DNA of 40,887 nt from assembly GCA_964632355.1 (NCBI GenBank), contig CAZWBW010000012.1, positions 1-40,887 on the forward strand, in the 5' to 3' direction. Positions 1 to 7,564 of the stretch are shown here, piece by piece. The DNA is from JALOAP01 sp964632355. Lineage in GTDB: Bacteria > Chloroflexota > Dehalococcoidia > Tepidiformales > Tepidiformaceae. The notes beneath the pieces are model-generated. The model was given only the letters and a program-made list of their open reading frames with translations. It did not search any database and was not told the DNA's origin. Position 1 is the first letter of the stretch. Each line of letters starts with the position of its first letter. The position numbers were made by a program, and so were the translations under genes.

Positions 1-374
1 GGTGCATCCTCTTCAACATCGACGAGGACGATGAACGAGGACACGAAGAGGCCGATGACGATGAGAATCGGGATCGATGTCCAGACGACCTCGAGAAGGT
101 TGCTGCCGTGGACCTGGGGCGGGAGGTCATCGCTCCGCTTGCGGTAGCGGAAGATCACATAAATGAGGATGACCTCGACCAGGACGAACACGACGGCAGC
201 GGTGCCGGTCACAATCAGGTAGAGGTTGTGAATGCCTTCGGCTTCCTTCGTAATCGGCTCTGGCTGGCCGAACTGGGCGAAGGCGACACCTGCCGTTAGG
301 AGCAGTGCCGACAGGGCGGCGGAGACGATGAAGAGTGCCCGACGGAAGTTCCTTCGCCACGTGGCGGTGCGCAT
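1..374 (-). CDS. coxB: Cytochrome c oxidase subunit II, N-terminal part (runs off the window)
   Basis: Subunit II of a haem-copper terminal oxidase; it carries electrons from cytochrome c to the CuA centre at the outer membrane face. Only the first 124 residues are here, because the frame is still open at base 1. Visible: a signal-like segment at residues 12-34 ending in AFAQ, then two membrane helices at about 50-76 and 96-118. Between them is the family signature LLEVVWTSIPILIVIGLF (about 93-110), typical of the COX2 transmembrane domain. The CuA-binding cupredoxin domain would lie to the left of the window. The ATG at 374 is the natural start and places the signal peptide at the N-terminus. 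The gene diverges from the oxidase assembly gene at 646. Family assignment is firm; the oxidase subtype (aa3 or caa3) cannot be read from this fragment. Confidence 0.94.
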   Translation of the reverse strand, partial: MRTATWRRNFRRALFIVSAALSALLLTAGVAFAQFGQPEPITKEAEGIHNLYLIVTGTAAVVFVLVEVILIYVIFRYRKRSDDLPPQVHGSNLLEVVWTSIPILIVIGLFVSSFIVLVDVEEDA

Positions 375-446
375 TCGGTGCGTTCCCCCCTCTATCCGCG
401 CACCCCACACCAAGTAACGCTCTTCGCAGGGCGCGACGAACCAGCT

Positions 447-466
447 TTTGTGAACAGATTCGCAAA
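447..466. promoter_or_regulatory. CRP/FNR-type palindrome between coxB and ctaG
   Basis: The region between the two divergent oxidase genes (375-645) holds an imperfect 20-bp inverted repeat, TTTGTGAA-caga-TTCGCAAA. Its core TGTGA-N6-TCGCA (449-464) differs by one base from the CRP consensus TGTGA-N6-TCACA. It lies 72 nt upstream of the coxB start and 179 nt upstream of the ctaG start. A CRP/FNR-family regulator acting on respiratory genes would fit, but no such regulator is encoded in this window. I see no convincing -35/-10 pair nearby. Confidence 0.35.
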
Positions 467-645
467 CAGAGTTATAGCCCTGCCCCGGATGGGCGTCAAG
501 GAAGGCAGGAAGGGCCATTGGTTCGCGTCCATTAGTCCATTGCTCGTAGTCGCCGAGCCTATCCACGAGACACGGGGACGGCGGTGTGTAAGAGTTGGAT
601 CGAGCGCCGCCCAGGCCCGCGGCCAGGCGTGGTGCGAGAGGGCAC

Positions 646-1634
646 ATGAGGAGTTTTCGCTGGCTGATCCCGGGCACTGCCGGACTTGTGGCCCTATTAC
701 CAGCGGTGGCGCTGGCGCATGGGCAGGTCCAGGAGGAGCCGGGGTGGTCCACACTCCTGACCGGGTGGGAGTTCGATCCGCTATTCCTCTTTCCTATAGC
801 GCTGGTGACCTGGGGCTACTTCAGCGCCGTGAAGCACGTGAACCGGGCGCACCCCAACTCCCGGGTGCCGGTCTCAAGGGTCATCTACTTCTCACTGGGT
901 ATCGCCGCGACGGTTATCGCGCTGGCATCACCACTGGCCACCTACGACACGACGCTGTTTGTGGCCCATATGTGGCAACACATGCTGCTCATGATGGTTG
1001 CCGCGCCACTGCTGCTCCTCGGGCAGCCGATCACGCTGCTGCTGCGGGTGGCTTCACCGAGGTTTCGAAAGGGGGTGCTGCTCCCGGTACTCCACAGCTG
1101 GCCGGTGAAGGTGTTGTCGTTCCCCGTCGTGGCTTGGCTGATCTTCGCCGGGACGANNNNNNNNNNTGGACCTCGCACTTCCTGCCGATCTTCAACGCGG
1201 CCCTGGAGAACACCTGGATCCACCGGCTCGAACACCTTTGGTACATGAGCGCGGCGCTGCTGTTCTGGTGGCCCGTGATTGGCGCGGACCCTTCGCCATG
1301 GCGGATGCCCCACCCTGTGCGGCTGCTGTACGTCTTCCTGCAGATGCCGCAGAACTCGTTTCTTGCGCTGGCCATCTATAACGCCGGCGAGCCGCTGTAC
1401 GACCACTACGCGACGTTGATTCGCACCTGGGGACCATCGGCGCTGACCGACCAGCAGGCAGCCGGGATCACCATGTGGGTGTTCGGCGACATGCTGTTCC
1501 TCGTCGCACTTGGCTTCCTCGCCTACGCGTGGGTCAAACACGAGGAGTTCGAAACGAAGCGGACCGACCGTGCATTGGCGCGTGCGCGGCTCGCGCAGCA
1601 GGAACAGGGCGTTACCGGGCCAAATTCGACATAA
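646..1634 (+). CDS. ctaG: CtaG-family cytochrome c oxidase assembly factor (interrupted by a scaffold gap)
   Basis: Multi-pass membrane protein of the caa3_CtaG family (PF09678), needed for assembly of the CuB-containing oxidase in Gram-positive bacteria. The ATG at 646 begins a signal-like N-terminus ending in ALAHG. Family motifs seen: HMWQHMLLMM before the gap, then HRLEHLWYMSAALLFWWPV and a charged C-terminal tail. Ten Ns at 1157-1166 interrupt it. The left part reads in the frame of 646, while the right part (starting WTSHFLP) reads in the frame of 1167, so the real missing length must be 2 modulo 3, not ten. Both halves match one family in the right order, so I read this as one intact gene with a mis-sized gap rather than a frameshift. 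It diverges from coxB, which supports a role in oxidase biogenesis. Confidence 0.88.
1157..1166. other. Scaffold gap of ten Ns inside ctaG
   Basis: Ten consecutive Ns. The frames on the two sides do not agree across ten bases, so this is a placeholder length and not a measured one. The lost piece is the segment before the WTSHFLPIFNAALEN motif, in the middle of a membrane region. Confidence 0.97.
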
Positions 1635-1700
1635 CCATCGGCTCGGCACCATTGTTCCGTCCGGTAAAGTTGGGCACGGCGGCGAGGAGGCGCGGCACGA

Positions 1701-2429
1701 ATGGAGAAGGTTGGCCGGCTGGCAGTAATCGCCCGGTATCCCGTCAAGTCGATGCGGGGAGAGGAGCTCACGGAGGGGGACGTCGGGTTCCAGGGGCTTC
1801 GAGGAGACCGCCTTTGCGCGTTTGTCCAGGCAGACAGAGCGAGCGTATTTCCATGGCTCACGGCGCGGGAGTGCCCCGAGTTAGTGCAGTTCGAGCCTCG
1901 CTGGGAACTGCGTGAGGGCCGCCTGTCGTTGACGGTCCGGACGCCCTCGGGCAGCGAACTACCCGTCGAGAGCGACGAACTGCGCCACGAACTCGAAGTG
2001 CGATCGGGCAGGCCGGTGCGGCTGCACACCGACCACCGCGGGAACCACGACGCCGCATACGTGTCGGTGATCACGACCTCGACGGTGAAGGCCCTGTGCG
2101 ACGCCGCAGGTGTCGAGCCGGATCACCGGCGGTTCCGCATGAACTTCGTCGTCGAAAGCGACTTACCGCCGTTCGCCGAGGCGAAATGGGTGGGCCGGGT
2201 GGTCCGCATCGGGGACGTGGTCCTGGGCGTAACGAACGAGGACGAGCGCTGCGTGATGGTGACGCTCGACCCGGAATCGGGAGCCAGTACTCCCGGCGTG
2301 CTCCGGGCCGCGAGTGAGCTGAATGGCGTTTGCGCCGGTGTCTACGCCTCTGTCCTGTCCGCCGGCCGGGTTACCGTTGGCGCCGACGTGGAGCTCGGCC
2401 CCGCAGTGGAGGCCTTTACGGAGCTGTAA
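1701..2429 (+). CDS. MOSC domain-containing protein (MOSC_N plus MOSC)
   Basis: A 242-residue protein with an N-terminal MOSC beta-barrel domain (begins VGRLAVIARYPVKSMRGEEL) followed by the MOSC core. Related proteins (YcbX, mARC, C-terminal domain of Moco sulfurases) bind molybdenum cofactor and take part in N-hydroxylated base reduction or sulfur transfer. The conserved Cys is present at residue 184 in DERCVMVTLDPESG, and the RFRMNFVV stretch at 144-151 matches the substrate or cofactor pocket motif. A strong purine-rich site, GAGGAGG, lies about 10 nt before the ATG. The ferredoxin domain of YcbX is absent, so electrons would have to come from another protein. The exact substrate cannot be deduced. 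Confidence 0.85.
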   Translation: MEKVGRLAVIARYPVKSMRGEELTEGDVGFQGLRGDRLCAFVQADRASVFPWLTARECPELVQFEPRWELREGRLSLTVRTPSGSELPVESDELRHELEVRSGRPVRLHTDHRGNHDAAYVSVITTSTVKALCDAAGVEPDHRRFRMNFVVESDLPPFAEAKWVGRVVRIGDVVLGVTNEDERCVMVTLDPESGASTPGVLRAASELNGVCAGVYASVLSAGRVTVGADVELGPAVEAFTEL

Positions 2430-2461
2430 TCGGCCCACATTCATATGTGATGCACGTTCAA

Positions 2462-2490
2462 TTGGTTTGACTGCGACGCGTTCCTAGGAT
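2462..2490 (+). promoter_or_regulatory. Candidate sigma-A promoter for the cyclase gene
   Basis: TTGGTT (2462-2467), 17-nt spacer, TAGGAT (2485-2490), about 50 nt before the ATG at 2544. A Shine-Dalgarno-like GAGGAG lies just before that ATG. Confidence 0.45.
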
Positions 2491-2543
2491 GCTCGCACTC
2501 GGTTCGCCCCCACGAGTGCAATCACCCTCGAGGAGATGCAGGC

Positions 2544-3773
2544 ATGACGGAACGCGACGAGGCCCACGGTATCCCCGGGCAAGAACTGCTCCATCGTGGA
2601 ATAAGCAGGCGCGGTGCGCTCAAAGCCGGCGCATTCGCGGGCGCAGCCTTCTTCGCAGCGCACGCCACGGGAAACTACGGCCTGGTCCAGGCTGCGGCCA
2701 AGCAGGGTCTCATTCCGCCATCGTCCTCCGTGGCGGTACATCGAAGCCGGGCGGATGACTTCGACGACACGCCCATCGACCCCGTTGCGGTGATGGATGG
2801 CTCGGCAGGATGGTTCCCAAGCCGGTACGGGCCGGGAGACGAACTCGGCGCAATTAACGAAATCACCCCGCAGAAGACGCTGGAAGCGTGGCGGCTTATC
2901 AAGAACAACAAGAACAAGCCACCGAAGACGTACAGCCTCGGCGAACTCATGGAGCCGGGCATTCCCGCGTATCCCGGGCGCGCCTATGAGCAGACGCTGA
3001 ACGCCCCGTCGACGGAGCCGCCGTACGCGGGCGACAACATGCTCAACGGGTCCGAGGAGCGAATCTCGACCACCTACCACATCGCGACGCAGCTCGACGG
3101 CCTCCCGCACATCGGCGTAGGTGACGTGTTCTACAACGGCTTCCGGGCGTCGGAGCTGATCGCCCCGGATGGCTCCGGGGTACTGCACCTGGGTTCGCAC
3201 CTGGTGCCCCCGTTCATTACCCGCGGCATCTTGCTCGACGTGTTGAGCGTGAAGGTGGAGCAGGGCGCCAGCGATGCGCTCGGCGATCCCGTCGACGGGA
3301 AGCCGATCCTGGCGAACAGCTACCGCATTACCGTCGAGGACCTCCAGGCCGCGATGCAGCGCGCCAAGATCCGATCCATCGAGCCGGGCGATGTCGTGGT
3401 CATCCGTACCGGTTGGACACACCTGTTCAGTGCGACCGACGAAGACAAGAAAGCCCGATACCTGGCCACTGAGCCGGGAATCTACCTGCGGGAGGCTCGC
3501 TGGCTGGCGCAGTTCCGGCCTGCCGTGGTGGCAAGCGACACGTGGGCGCTCGAGGTGCTCCCTCCGCCCGAGCCGTACACCACAACGCAGCTGTTCCCGG
3601 TGCACCAGGAGCTCATCACCCATCACGGTATTCGGATTGGGGAGGCTTTCCGAAGCGAGGACCTCGTCGCCGATGGCGTCCACGAGTTCGTGTTCTTCTA
3701 TACCGGGCAGCGGGCCAAGGGCTCGACAGCGACCAACGTGCAGCCCGGTGCGCTCGCCAGCCCCTGGAAGTAG
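2544..3773 (+). CDS. Tat-exported cyclase-family (kynurenine formamidase-like) protein
   Basis: A 409-residue member of the cyclase / KynB-like metal-dependent hydrolase family (PF04199), which hydrolyses or cyclises amide or ester substrates. The N-terminus holds a twin-arginine signal, SRRGALKAGAFAGAAFF (R22-R23 followed by a hydrophobic run), so the protein is probably exported folded with its metal. The metal motif is HIATQLDGLPH (H179, D185, H189). Classical members have HxGTHxDxxxH, and here the second His is Gln (Q183), as in a longer subfamily of cyclases. Other family blocks seen: GDVVVIRTGW and the C-terminal HQELITHHGIRIGE. It is longer than the usual 210-330 residues because of the signal and an N-terminal extension. 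Substrate unknown. It stands alone, with its own promoter candidate and terminator. Confidence 0.82.
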   Translation: MTERDEAHGIPGQELLHRGISRRGALKAGAFAGAAFFAAHATGNYGLVQAAAKQGLIPPSSSVAVHRSRADDFDDTPIDPVAVMDGSAGWFPSRYGPGDELGAINEITPQKTLEAWRLIKNNKNKPPKTYSLGELMEPGIPAYPGRAYEQTLNAPSTEPPYAGDNMLNGSEERISTTYHIATQLDGLPHIGVGDVFYNGFRASELIAPDGSGVLHLGSHLVPPFITRGILLDVLSVKVEQGASDALGDPVDGKPILANSYRITVEDLQAAMQRAKIRSIEPGDVVVIRTGWTHLFSATDEDKKARYLATEPGIYLREARWLAQFRPAVVASDTWALEVLPPPEPYTTTQLFPVHQELITHHGIRIGEAFRSEDLVADGVHEFVFFYTGQRAKGSTATNVQPGALASPWK

Positions 3774-3793
3774 CTGCCCCTCGGCACTCACTG

Positions 3794-3826
3794 AGAACGG
3801 CGCGTCGGATTCCGAAGCGCCGTTCT
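3794..3826 (+). terminator. Intrinsic terminator after the cyclase gene
   Basis: AGAACGGCGC (3794-3803) pairs perfectly with GCGCCGTTCT (3817-3826) around a 13-nt loop that can itself fold (TCGG/CCGA). The 3' side continues into a short T-rich stretch. It lies 21 nt after the stop codon. Confidence 0.7.
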
Positions 3827-3927
3827 TGTTCCCATCATCTAGGCCTGGCGGGCGCCGATGTTGACGACGACACTCCTCGCAGCCGCCGCTTAGTTTCAGT
3901 CTGCAAAGCCGCCGGTGCGCAGGCACG

Positions 3928-3950
3928 AAAAACGGGCCCCGGGGGCCCGT
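3928..3950 (-). terminator. Intrinsic terminator of ssrA
   Basis: Read on the minus strand: an uninterrupted GC hairpin (ACGGGCCCC/GGGGCCCGT type, bases 3950 to 3932) followed by five Ts (3932-3928). It starts 13 nt past the CCA end of the tmRNA, a textbook rho-independent terminator. Confidence 0.85.
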
Positions 3951-3962
3951 GTGCGTTCAGTT

Positions 3963-4321
3963 TGGTGGAGACGCGGGAGAGTCGAACTCCCGGTCCAGCG
4001 AGGGTCGGCTCCGGATTATCCTACAGGCTTTCCCACCGATTCAGATCTCGCCGGCCGCTACAGTGGTGGTCCCCATGCAAGCCGGCCAGCCGATAAGTCT
4101 TTCGTGAGCGGTATCGGCGTCGGCTCACGGCATCCCGGCATTGCAGCGCTCATCCCCGGGCCCACCGGGCCGAGGCCCGAGGCGAGCGTCGCCGCTAATT
4201 AAGCAGCGAGAGCGAGTTGACGATTGCCAACTATTTTTCGGTTGCCTGATTAACGAGGGTGACAACCAACCTCGGCCTGCTATCCGGTTACCTTCCTCTC
4301 CTGTCGATTCCTTTCGTCCCC
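3963..4321 (-). ncRNA. ssrA: Transfer-messenger RNA (tmRNA)
   Basis: A 359-nt tmRNA that rescues stalled ribosomes and tags the unfinished protein for proteolysis. On the minus strand the 5' end GGGGACGAAAGGAATCGACA has the invariant tmRNA start with the GAUUCGACA-type D-loop region. The 3' end has a T arm, GGGAGTTCGACTCTCCC, then CGTCTCC and an encoded ACCA. The acceptor stem pairs GGGGACG with CGTCTCC (seven pairs, one G-U). The resume codon GGC is at 4228-4226, preceded by TAGTT, matching the UAGUC-type element that sets the frame; this is nt 94 from the 5' end, close to the position in E. coli. The CCA end is genome-encoded. It is a one-piece tmRNA, not the split permuted form, and smpB lies just upstream in the same orientation. 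Confidence 0.97.
4199..4228 (-). other. tmRNA proteolysis-tag reading frame: (A)GNRQLALAA
   Basis: The frame inside ssrA starts at resume codon GGC and reads G-N-R-Q-L-A-L-A-A then TAA. With the alanine carried by the tmRNA the tag is AGNRQLALAA. The C-terminal ALAA matches the ClpX/ClpP recognition end of known tags. The internal GNRQL part is less acidic than the E. coli ANDENYALAA tag. Confidence 0.9.
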
Positions 4322-4354
4322 ACGATTGTGGGATGGCTTGTGCCATCACCGCCA

Positions 4355-4383
4355 ATACTAGCACATTCGTTCTGGCATGAGAA
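4355..4383 (-). promoter_or_regulatory. Candidate ssrA promoter
   Basis: Minus strand: TTCTCA (4383-4378), 17-nt spacer, TAGTAT (4360-4355). Transcription would start about 27 nt before the mature 5' end, leaving a short leader for RNase P to remove. It lies between the smpB stop and ssrA, so ssrA can be expressed apart from smpB. Confidence 0.5.
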
Positions 4384-4387
4384 GCCG

Positions 4388-4840
4388 TTACACGCTCTGG
4401 CGGAGGGCTCGCTCCATCTCCCGCTGCTGCTCGCGTTCCTTTACCTTCTCGCGTTTGTCGTACTTCTTCAGGCCGCGAACAACGCCGAGCTCGACTTTCG
4501 CCTTGCCGCGCTTGAAGTACATGGAGAGCGGCACGATAGTCAGGCCCTTTTCGGCGGTCATCCCGGCGAGGCGAGCGAGCTCCTTCTTGTGGAGCAGCAG
4601 CTTCCGGTCCCGCTTGGGGTCGTGGCCCGAATAGCCGGCGTGTTCGTACGGGGCGATATGCGCGTCGACGAGCCACAGTTCCCCGTCTTTCATGCGCGCG
4701 AACGCACCCTGGAGCGACACGCGGTGGGCACGCAGGGACTTGATTTCCGAGCCGGTGAGTACAATCCCCGCCTCGTACCGTTCGAGAACCTCGTAGTCGT
4801 GCCGTGCACGACGGTTAACCGCGATGGTGGAGTCGGACAT
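4388..4840 (-). CDS. smpB: SsrA-binding protein SmpB
   Basis: A 150-residue RNA-binding protein that holds the tmRNA tRNA-like domain in the ribosomal A site. It is recognisable throughout: NRRARHDYEVLERYEAGI at the N-terminus, TGSEIKSLR, SLQGAFA, the beta-barrel block HIAPYEHAGYSGHDPKRDRK and LLLHKKEL. The basic C-terminal tail (KRGKAKVELGVVRGLKKYDKR) becomes helical in the mRNA channel. I chose the ATG at 4840 (MSDSTIAVNRRARHDYE), since family members start just before this block; the frame is open further upstream without family similarity. The length is typical (150-160). It lies directly upstream of ssrA in the same direction, so the two partners of trans-translation are neighbours. Confidence 0.96.
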   Translation of the reverse strand: MSDSTIAVNRRARHDYEVLERYEAGIVLTGSEIKSLRAHRVSLQGAFARMKDGELWLVDAHIAPYEHAGYSGHDPKRDRKLLLHKKELARLAGMTAEKGLTIVPLSMYFKRGKAKVELGVVRGLKKYDKREKVKEREQQREMERALRQSV

Positions 4841-4905
4841 GTGATCACGCTGAGGGCCCCGGCCGAGCGAACCGAGGCCACCACCTGAGGAGCGAGTGTA
4901 TCGGG

Positions 4906-6225
4906 TTACTGGTTGCCGCGCAGGATGTCGATGGCGGCAAACAACTGGATGTCGCCCTCGTCGATGTACTGCTCGGAGGTCATCTGAACTTCGACGTCGG
5001 GTGTGATGCCGAGGCCTTCGATCTGCTCGCCCGCCGGGGTGAGCCAGCGACCGACGGCCACGTAGAGAGCGCCACAGCCCTGCGGGTCGTCGCAACTCGT
5101 GAGTTCGACGGGGACGTTTACTGTTCCCTTGCCGAAGCTTCGTGTGCCGACGATCGTTCCGCGCCCGTTGTCACGGATCGCCGCCGCCAGGACCTCGGCT
5201 CCGCTCGCGCTGCCCGCATCGATCAGCACCACGAGCGGGATATTCGTCAGGATACCGCCCGCGCGCGCAGCGGTGCTCTGCTGTCGTCCTTCGGCGTCGA
5301 CCTCGGTGATGATGGTGCCCTCGTTCAGGAACTCATCGGCGACCTGGACGGTCGGGACGAGGAAACCGCCCGGGTTCGACCGAAGGTCGAGGATGAGGCC
5401 GCGGTAGCCCTGCGCTTCAATGTCACCGGCCTTCTCGCGGAGTTCCTGCAGGGTGTTCTCGCGGAACCGGGAGATATTTACATAAGCGATGTCGGTGACC
5501 GGGTTGCCATCGCGGTCGACCAGCTGGGTGCCCGATTCGCCCGGCACGACTTCGAGGATTGGTTCGAGGAAAACGCTCTCGAGCGGGATCTCGCCGCGGG
5601 TGACCGTGATGGTCTCTTCGACGCCGTCGGGGTGGCGGACGGTGATGGTGACCGGTGTCCCCTTCGGGCCGCGGATCCGCTCGACGGCCTGGTCGGCGGT
5701 CCAGCCCTCGGTCGATTCGCCTTCGACAGCGATGATGATGTCGCCGGCCTGGATCCCGGCCCGCTCGGCGGGCGAATCGCGATATGGCGCGACGATCTGA
5801 ATCTGCCCCGTTCGGTCGCTGACGGTGGCGCCGATGCCTTCGTAGCTGGAACCGCTGTCGAACTGGAACTGGCGGAGCTGCTCGGGCGAGATGTAGGTGG
5901 TTTCGCGGTCGTTGAGGGAGTTGATGATGCCCTCGATGGCCGCCTGCTGGAGTGCCTCCGGGCTTAGTTCGCCGCGGTCGACGTACTGTTCCTGGAGTAC
6001 GTTGATGATTTCGTTCAACAGGTCCGGGCTGATTGGCCCATCGACCGACGCCGCAGCCGCTGAGTTGCTGGCCGGCGGCGAATCCCCGTCGGAAAGATCC
6101 TTGACCGCGTACCCCAGGCCGAAGGCGAGGGTAACGCTGGCGAGCAGCAGGAAGACGACCACCGCCCATCGCGCGGCTCGTTCGGCTGGGCCGGGCTCGG
6201 CGATGTGGGGATTCGGTTGGGTCAA
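4906..6225 (-). CDS. ctpA: S41-family C-terminal processing protease (CtpA/Prc)
   Basis: A 439-residue membrane-anchored serine protease that cleaves at C-termini outside the cytoplasm. Order of parts: short cytoplasmic N-terminus, one membrane helix (about 20-41), helical arm (63-125) with the family motif DRETTYISPEQ, PDZ domain (about 126-200, YEGIGATVS to the GxxxxITV strand) and peptidase core. The catalytic Ser341 lies in DAGSASGAEVLA and Lys366 in RSFGKGTVN, giving the Ser/Lys dyad. The GYRGLILDLRSNPGG block (273-287) is also typical. Translation appears to begin at TTG (6225-6223), preceded by GGAAAGG at about 8 nt; no ATG in frame fits better. It is 65 nt upstream of smpB and may be co-transcribed. 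It could process exported proteins or act in quality control; the substrate is unknown. Confidence 0.93.
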   Translation of the reverse strand: MTQPNPHIAEPGPAERAARWAVVVFLLLASVTLAFGLGYAVKDLSDGDSPPASNSAAAASVDGPISPDLLNEIINVLQEQYVDRGELSPEALQQAAIEGIINSLNDRETTYISPEQLRQFQFDSGSSYEGIGATVSDRTGQIQIVAPYRDSPAERAGIQAGDIIIAVEGESTEGWTADQAVERIRGPKGTPVTITVRHPDGVEETITVTRGEIPLESVFLEPILEVVPGESGTQLVDRDGNPVTDIAYVNISRFRENTLQELREKAGDIEAQGYRGLILDLRSNPGGFLVPTVQVADEFLNEGTIITEVDAEGRQQSTAARAGGILTNIPLVVLIDAGSASGAEVLAAAIRDNGRGTIVGTRSFGKGTVNVPVELTSCDDPQGCGALYVAVGRWLTPAGEQIEGLGITPDVEVQMTSEQYIDEGDIQLFAAIDILRGNQ

Positions 6226-6324
6226 CGGAGCAACCTTTCCGGCCTGGGGCGCCGTGCGAAAGTCGTACCCTGGAGTGTACTAGCCGCCGAATCGGGCCAG
6301 CAATTTGCCTGGCTTACCGGTGGT

Positions 6325-7491
6325 TTACGAGGGCGGGAAGAAGGCGAGTTCCCCGGGCGTAAGACGCTGCATGGGCTGTCCCCGCTCGGGTCGCCATATA
6401 TAGACATAATTGCCAACCGGGTCGCCAAACGACGCGGATACGCCGTCCGTCGGGAGCCGGCCGGTGACTGCGAGGACCGAGCCATCGGGCGCCCAGAGCG
6501 GGTGCGAGAGCGCGTACTGGTCCCAGAAGGCGAACATGGCTCGAAGGTCCTGGGCGGGGAGAAACGGCTCGGACGCGGCGACGAACTTCCCGTCTCGGCT
6601 TCGAACCTGGAGGGTGTAGCGGCCGTCGCCGAGGTGAGAGGGAACGAGCAGCGCAACCTGCTCGCCGCTGGGCGACCACAGCGCGCTCGCGAACGGGCCG
6701 CGGGCGACGCGGGAGCGGTTTCCGGGCGAGGTGGGGTCGATGAGCCAGAGGCCGTCGAAGACGCCGGACTCGGGCTGACGGGTCTCGCTGACGCTGATGA
6801 GGCCGTCCGGGAGGGCGCTGAGCGCCACGCCGCCGGAAAACTTTCCGAGTTCGCGCCGTTCCCCGGAGAGCGGCGAGTGTGCGATGACCACAGCGCCTTC
6901 GTCGCCGGCGGTGGCAAAGATGACGGCACCGTCGTGCGTGCAAGCAGGCGCACGGAAGCCAACCGCCTTCTCGTCGATGGTGGTGCGCGTCACCGAGCCG
7001 CCGGGAGCAAACGAGAACACGGTCAGGCTGTTGCCGATGTGGCTCGCGAGGGCGGTGCCGTCGGGGCTCCAGGAGCTGAAGATCGGCGCGCCGACTTCCA
7101 GGACCTCGCGACGAAAGGGGAGTCCCGGGGTGACGACCTCGAGCTGAAGGCCGAACTCTCCCTGCGCCACCACGGCGAGCTGGTCGCCACGCGGCGACCA
7201 GAGAAGGTAGTGCGGGAGCCGAGGCGCGATCACAGGGACCACGCCCGGCTGGCTGCGGTAGAGCTCGAGCGGTTCGGCGCCGTCGAGACTGACCAGTTGC
7301 ACCGAACTGCTCACCGGCTCCGAGAGTTCGATCAGCGAGACGGCGAGTTGGTCGCGCCGCCCCGGCCGCCACGCGGGCCATCGTCCCTCCGGTACGAGCG
7401 TCCTGGGCTCGTGGTCGTCGCCAATAGTGGCGATGGCGAGTGCGCTGGACTTTTTGACGATGGCGAGTGGTACGGCGCTCACAACCGGCAC
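6325..7491 (-). CDS. TolB/WD40-like beta-propeller protein
   Basis: A 388-residue protein with repeated PD40-type blades. The recurring motif is WSPxG followed by a hydrophobic strand: LLWSPRGDQLAVV, SSWSPDGTALAS, ALWSPSGEQVALL, PLWAPDGSVLAVT. This gives a beta-propeller of about six blades. The N-terminus (from GTG at 7491, VVSAVPLAIVKKSSALAIATIG) is mildly hydrophobic but not a clear signal peptide, so the location is uncertain. No enzymatic motif is seen, and such propellers usually bind partner proteins or glycans. It lies between copA and ctpA on the same strand; nothing links it to either, though a scaffold role at the membrane would be consistent. The start is not secure, since no strong Shine-Dalgarno precedes the GTG. 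Confidence 0.7.
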   Translation of the reverse strand: MPVVSAVPLAIVKKSSALAIATIGDDHEPRTLVPEGRWPAWRPGRRDQLAVSLIELSEPVSSSVQLVSLDGAEPLELYRSQPGVVPVIAPRLPHYLLWSPRGDQLAVVAQGEFGLQLEVVTPGLPFRREVLEVGAPIFSSWSPDGTALASHIGNSLTVFSFAPGGSVTRTTIDEKAVGFRAPACTHDGAVIFATAGDEGAVVIAHSPLSGERRELGKFSGGVALSALPDGLISVSETRQPESGVFDGLWLIDPTSPGNRSRVARGPFASALWSPSGEQVALLVPSHLGDGRYTLQVRSRDGKFVAASEPFLPAQDLRAMFAFWDQYALSHPLWAPDGSVLAVTGRLPTDGVSASFGDPVGNYVYIWRPERGQPMQRLTPGELAFFPPS

Positions 7492-7564
7492 TGTACGACG
7501 GCGGCACGGATTCGTACGACTGCTGGGCGAACAGCTTCCGTCGCGGAACTTCGCACTATATCTG

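Noticed and set aside
646..1634. ctaG as a frameshifted pseudogene
   Set aside because: The frame change coincides exactly with the ten-N gap, and both halves carry conserved family motifs.
2437..2450. Terminator after the MOSC gene (CACAT/ATGTG hairpin)
   Set aside because: The stem is only 5 bp, AT-rich, with no T-run.
3963..4030. A tRNA suggested by the GAGTCGAACTC T-loop
   Set aside because: It is the tRNA-like 3' end of tmRNA; the acceptor partner lies 350 nt away at 4315-4321.
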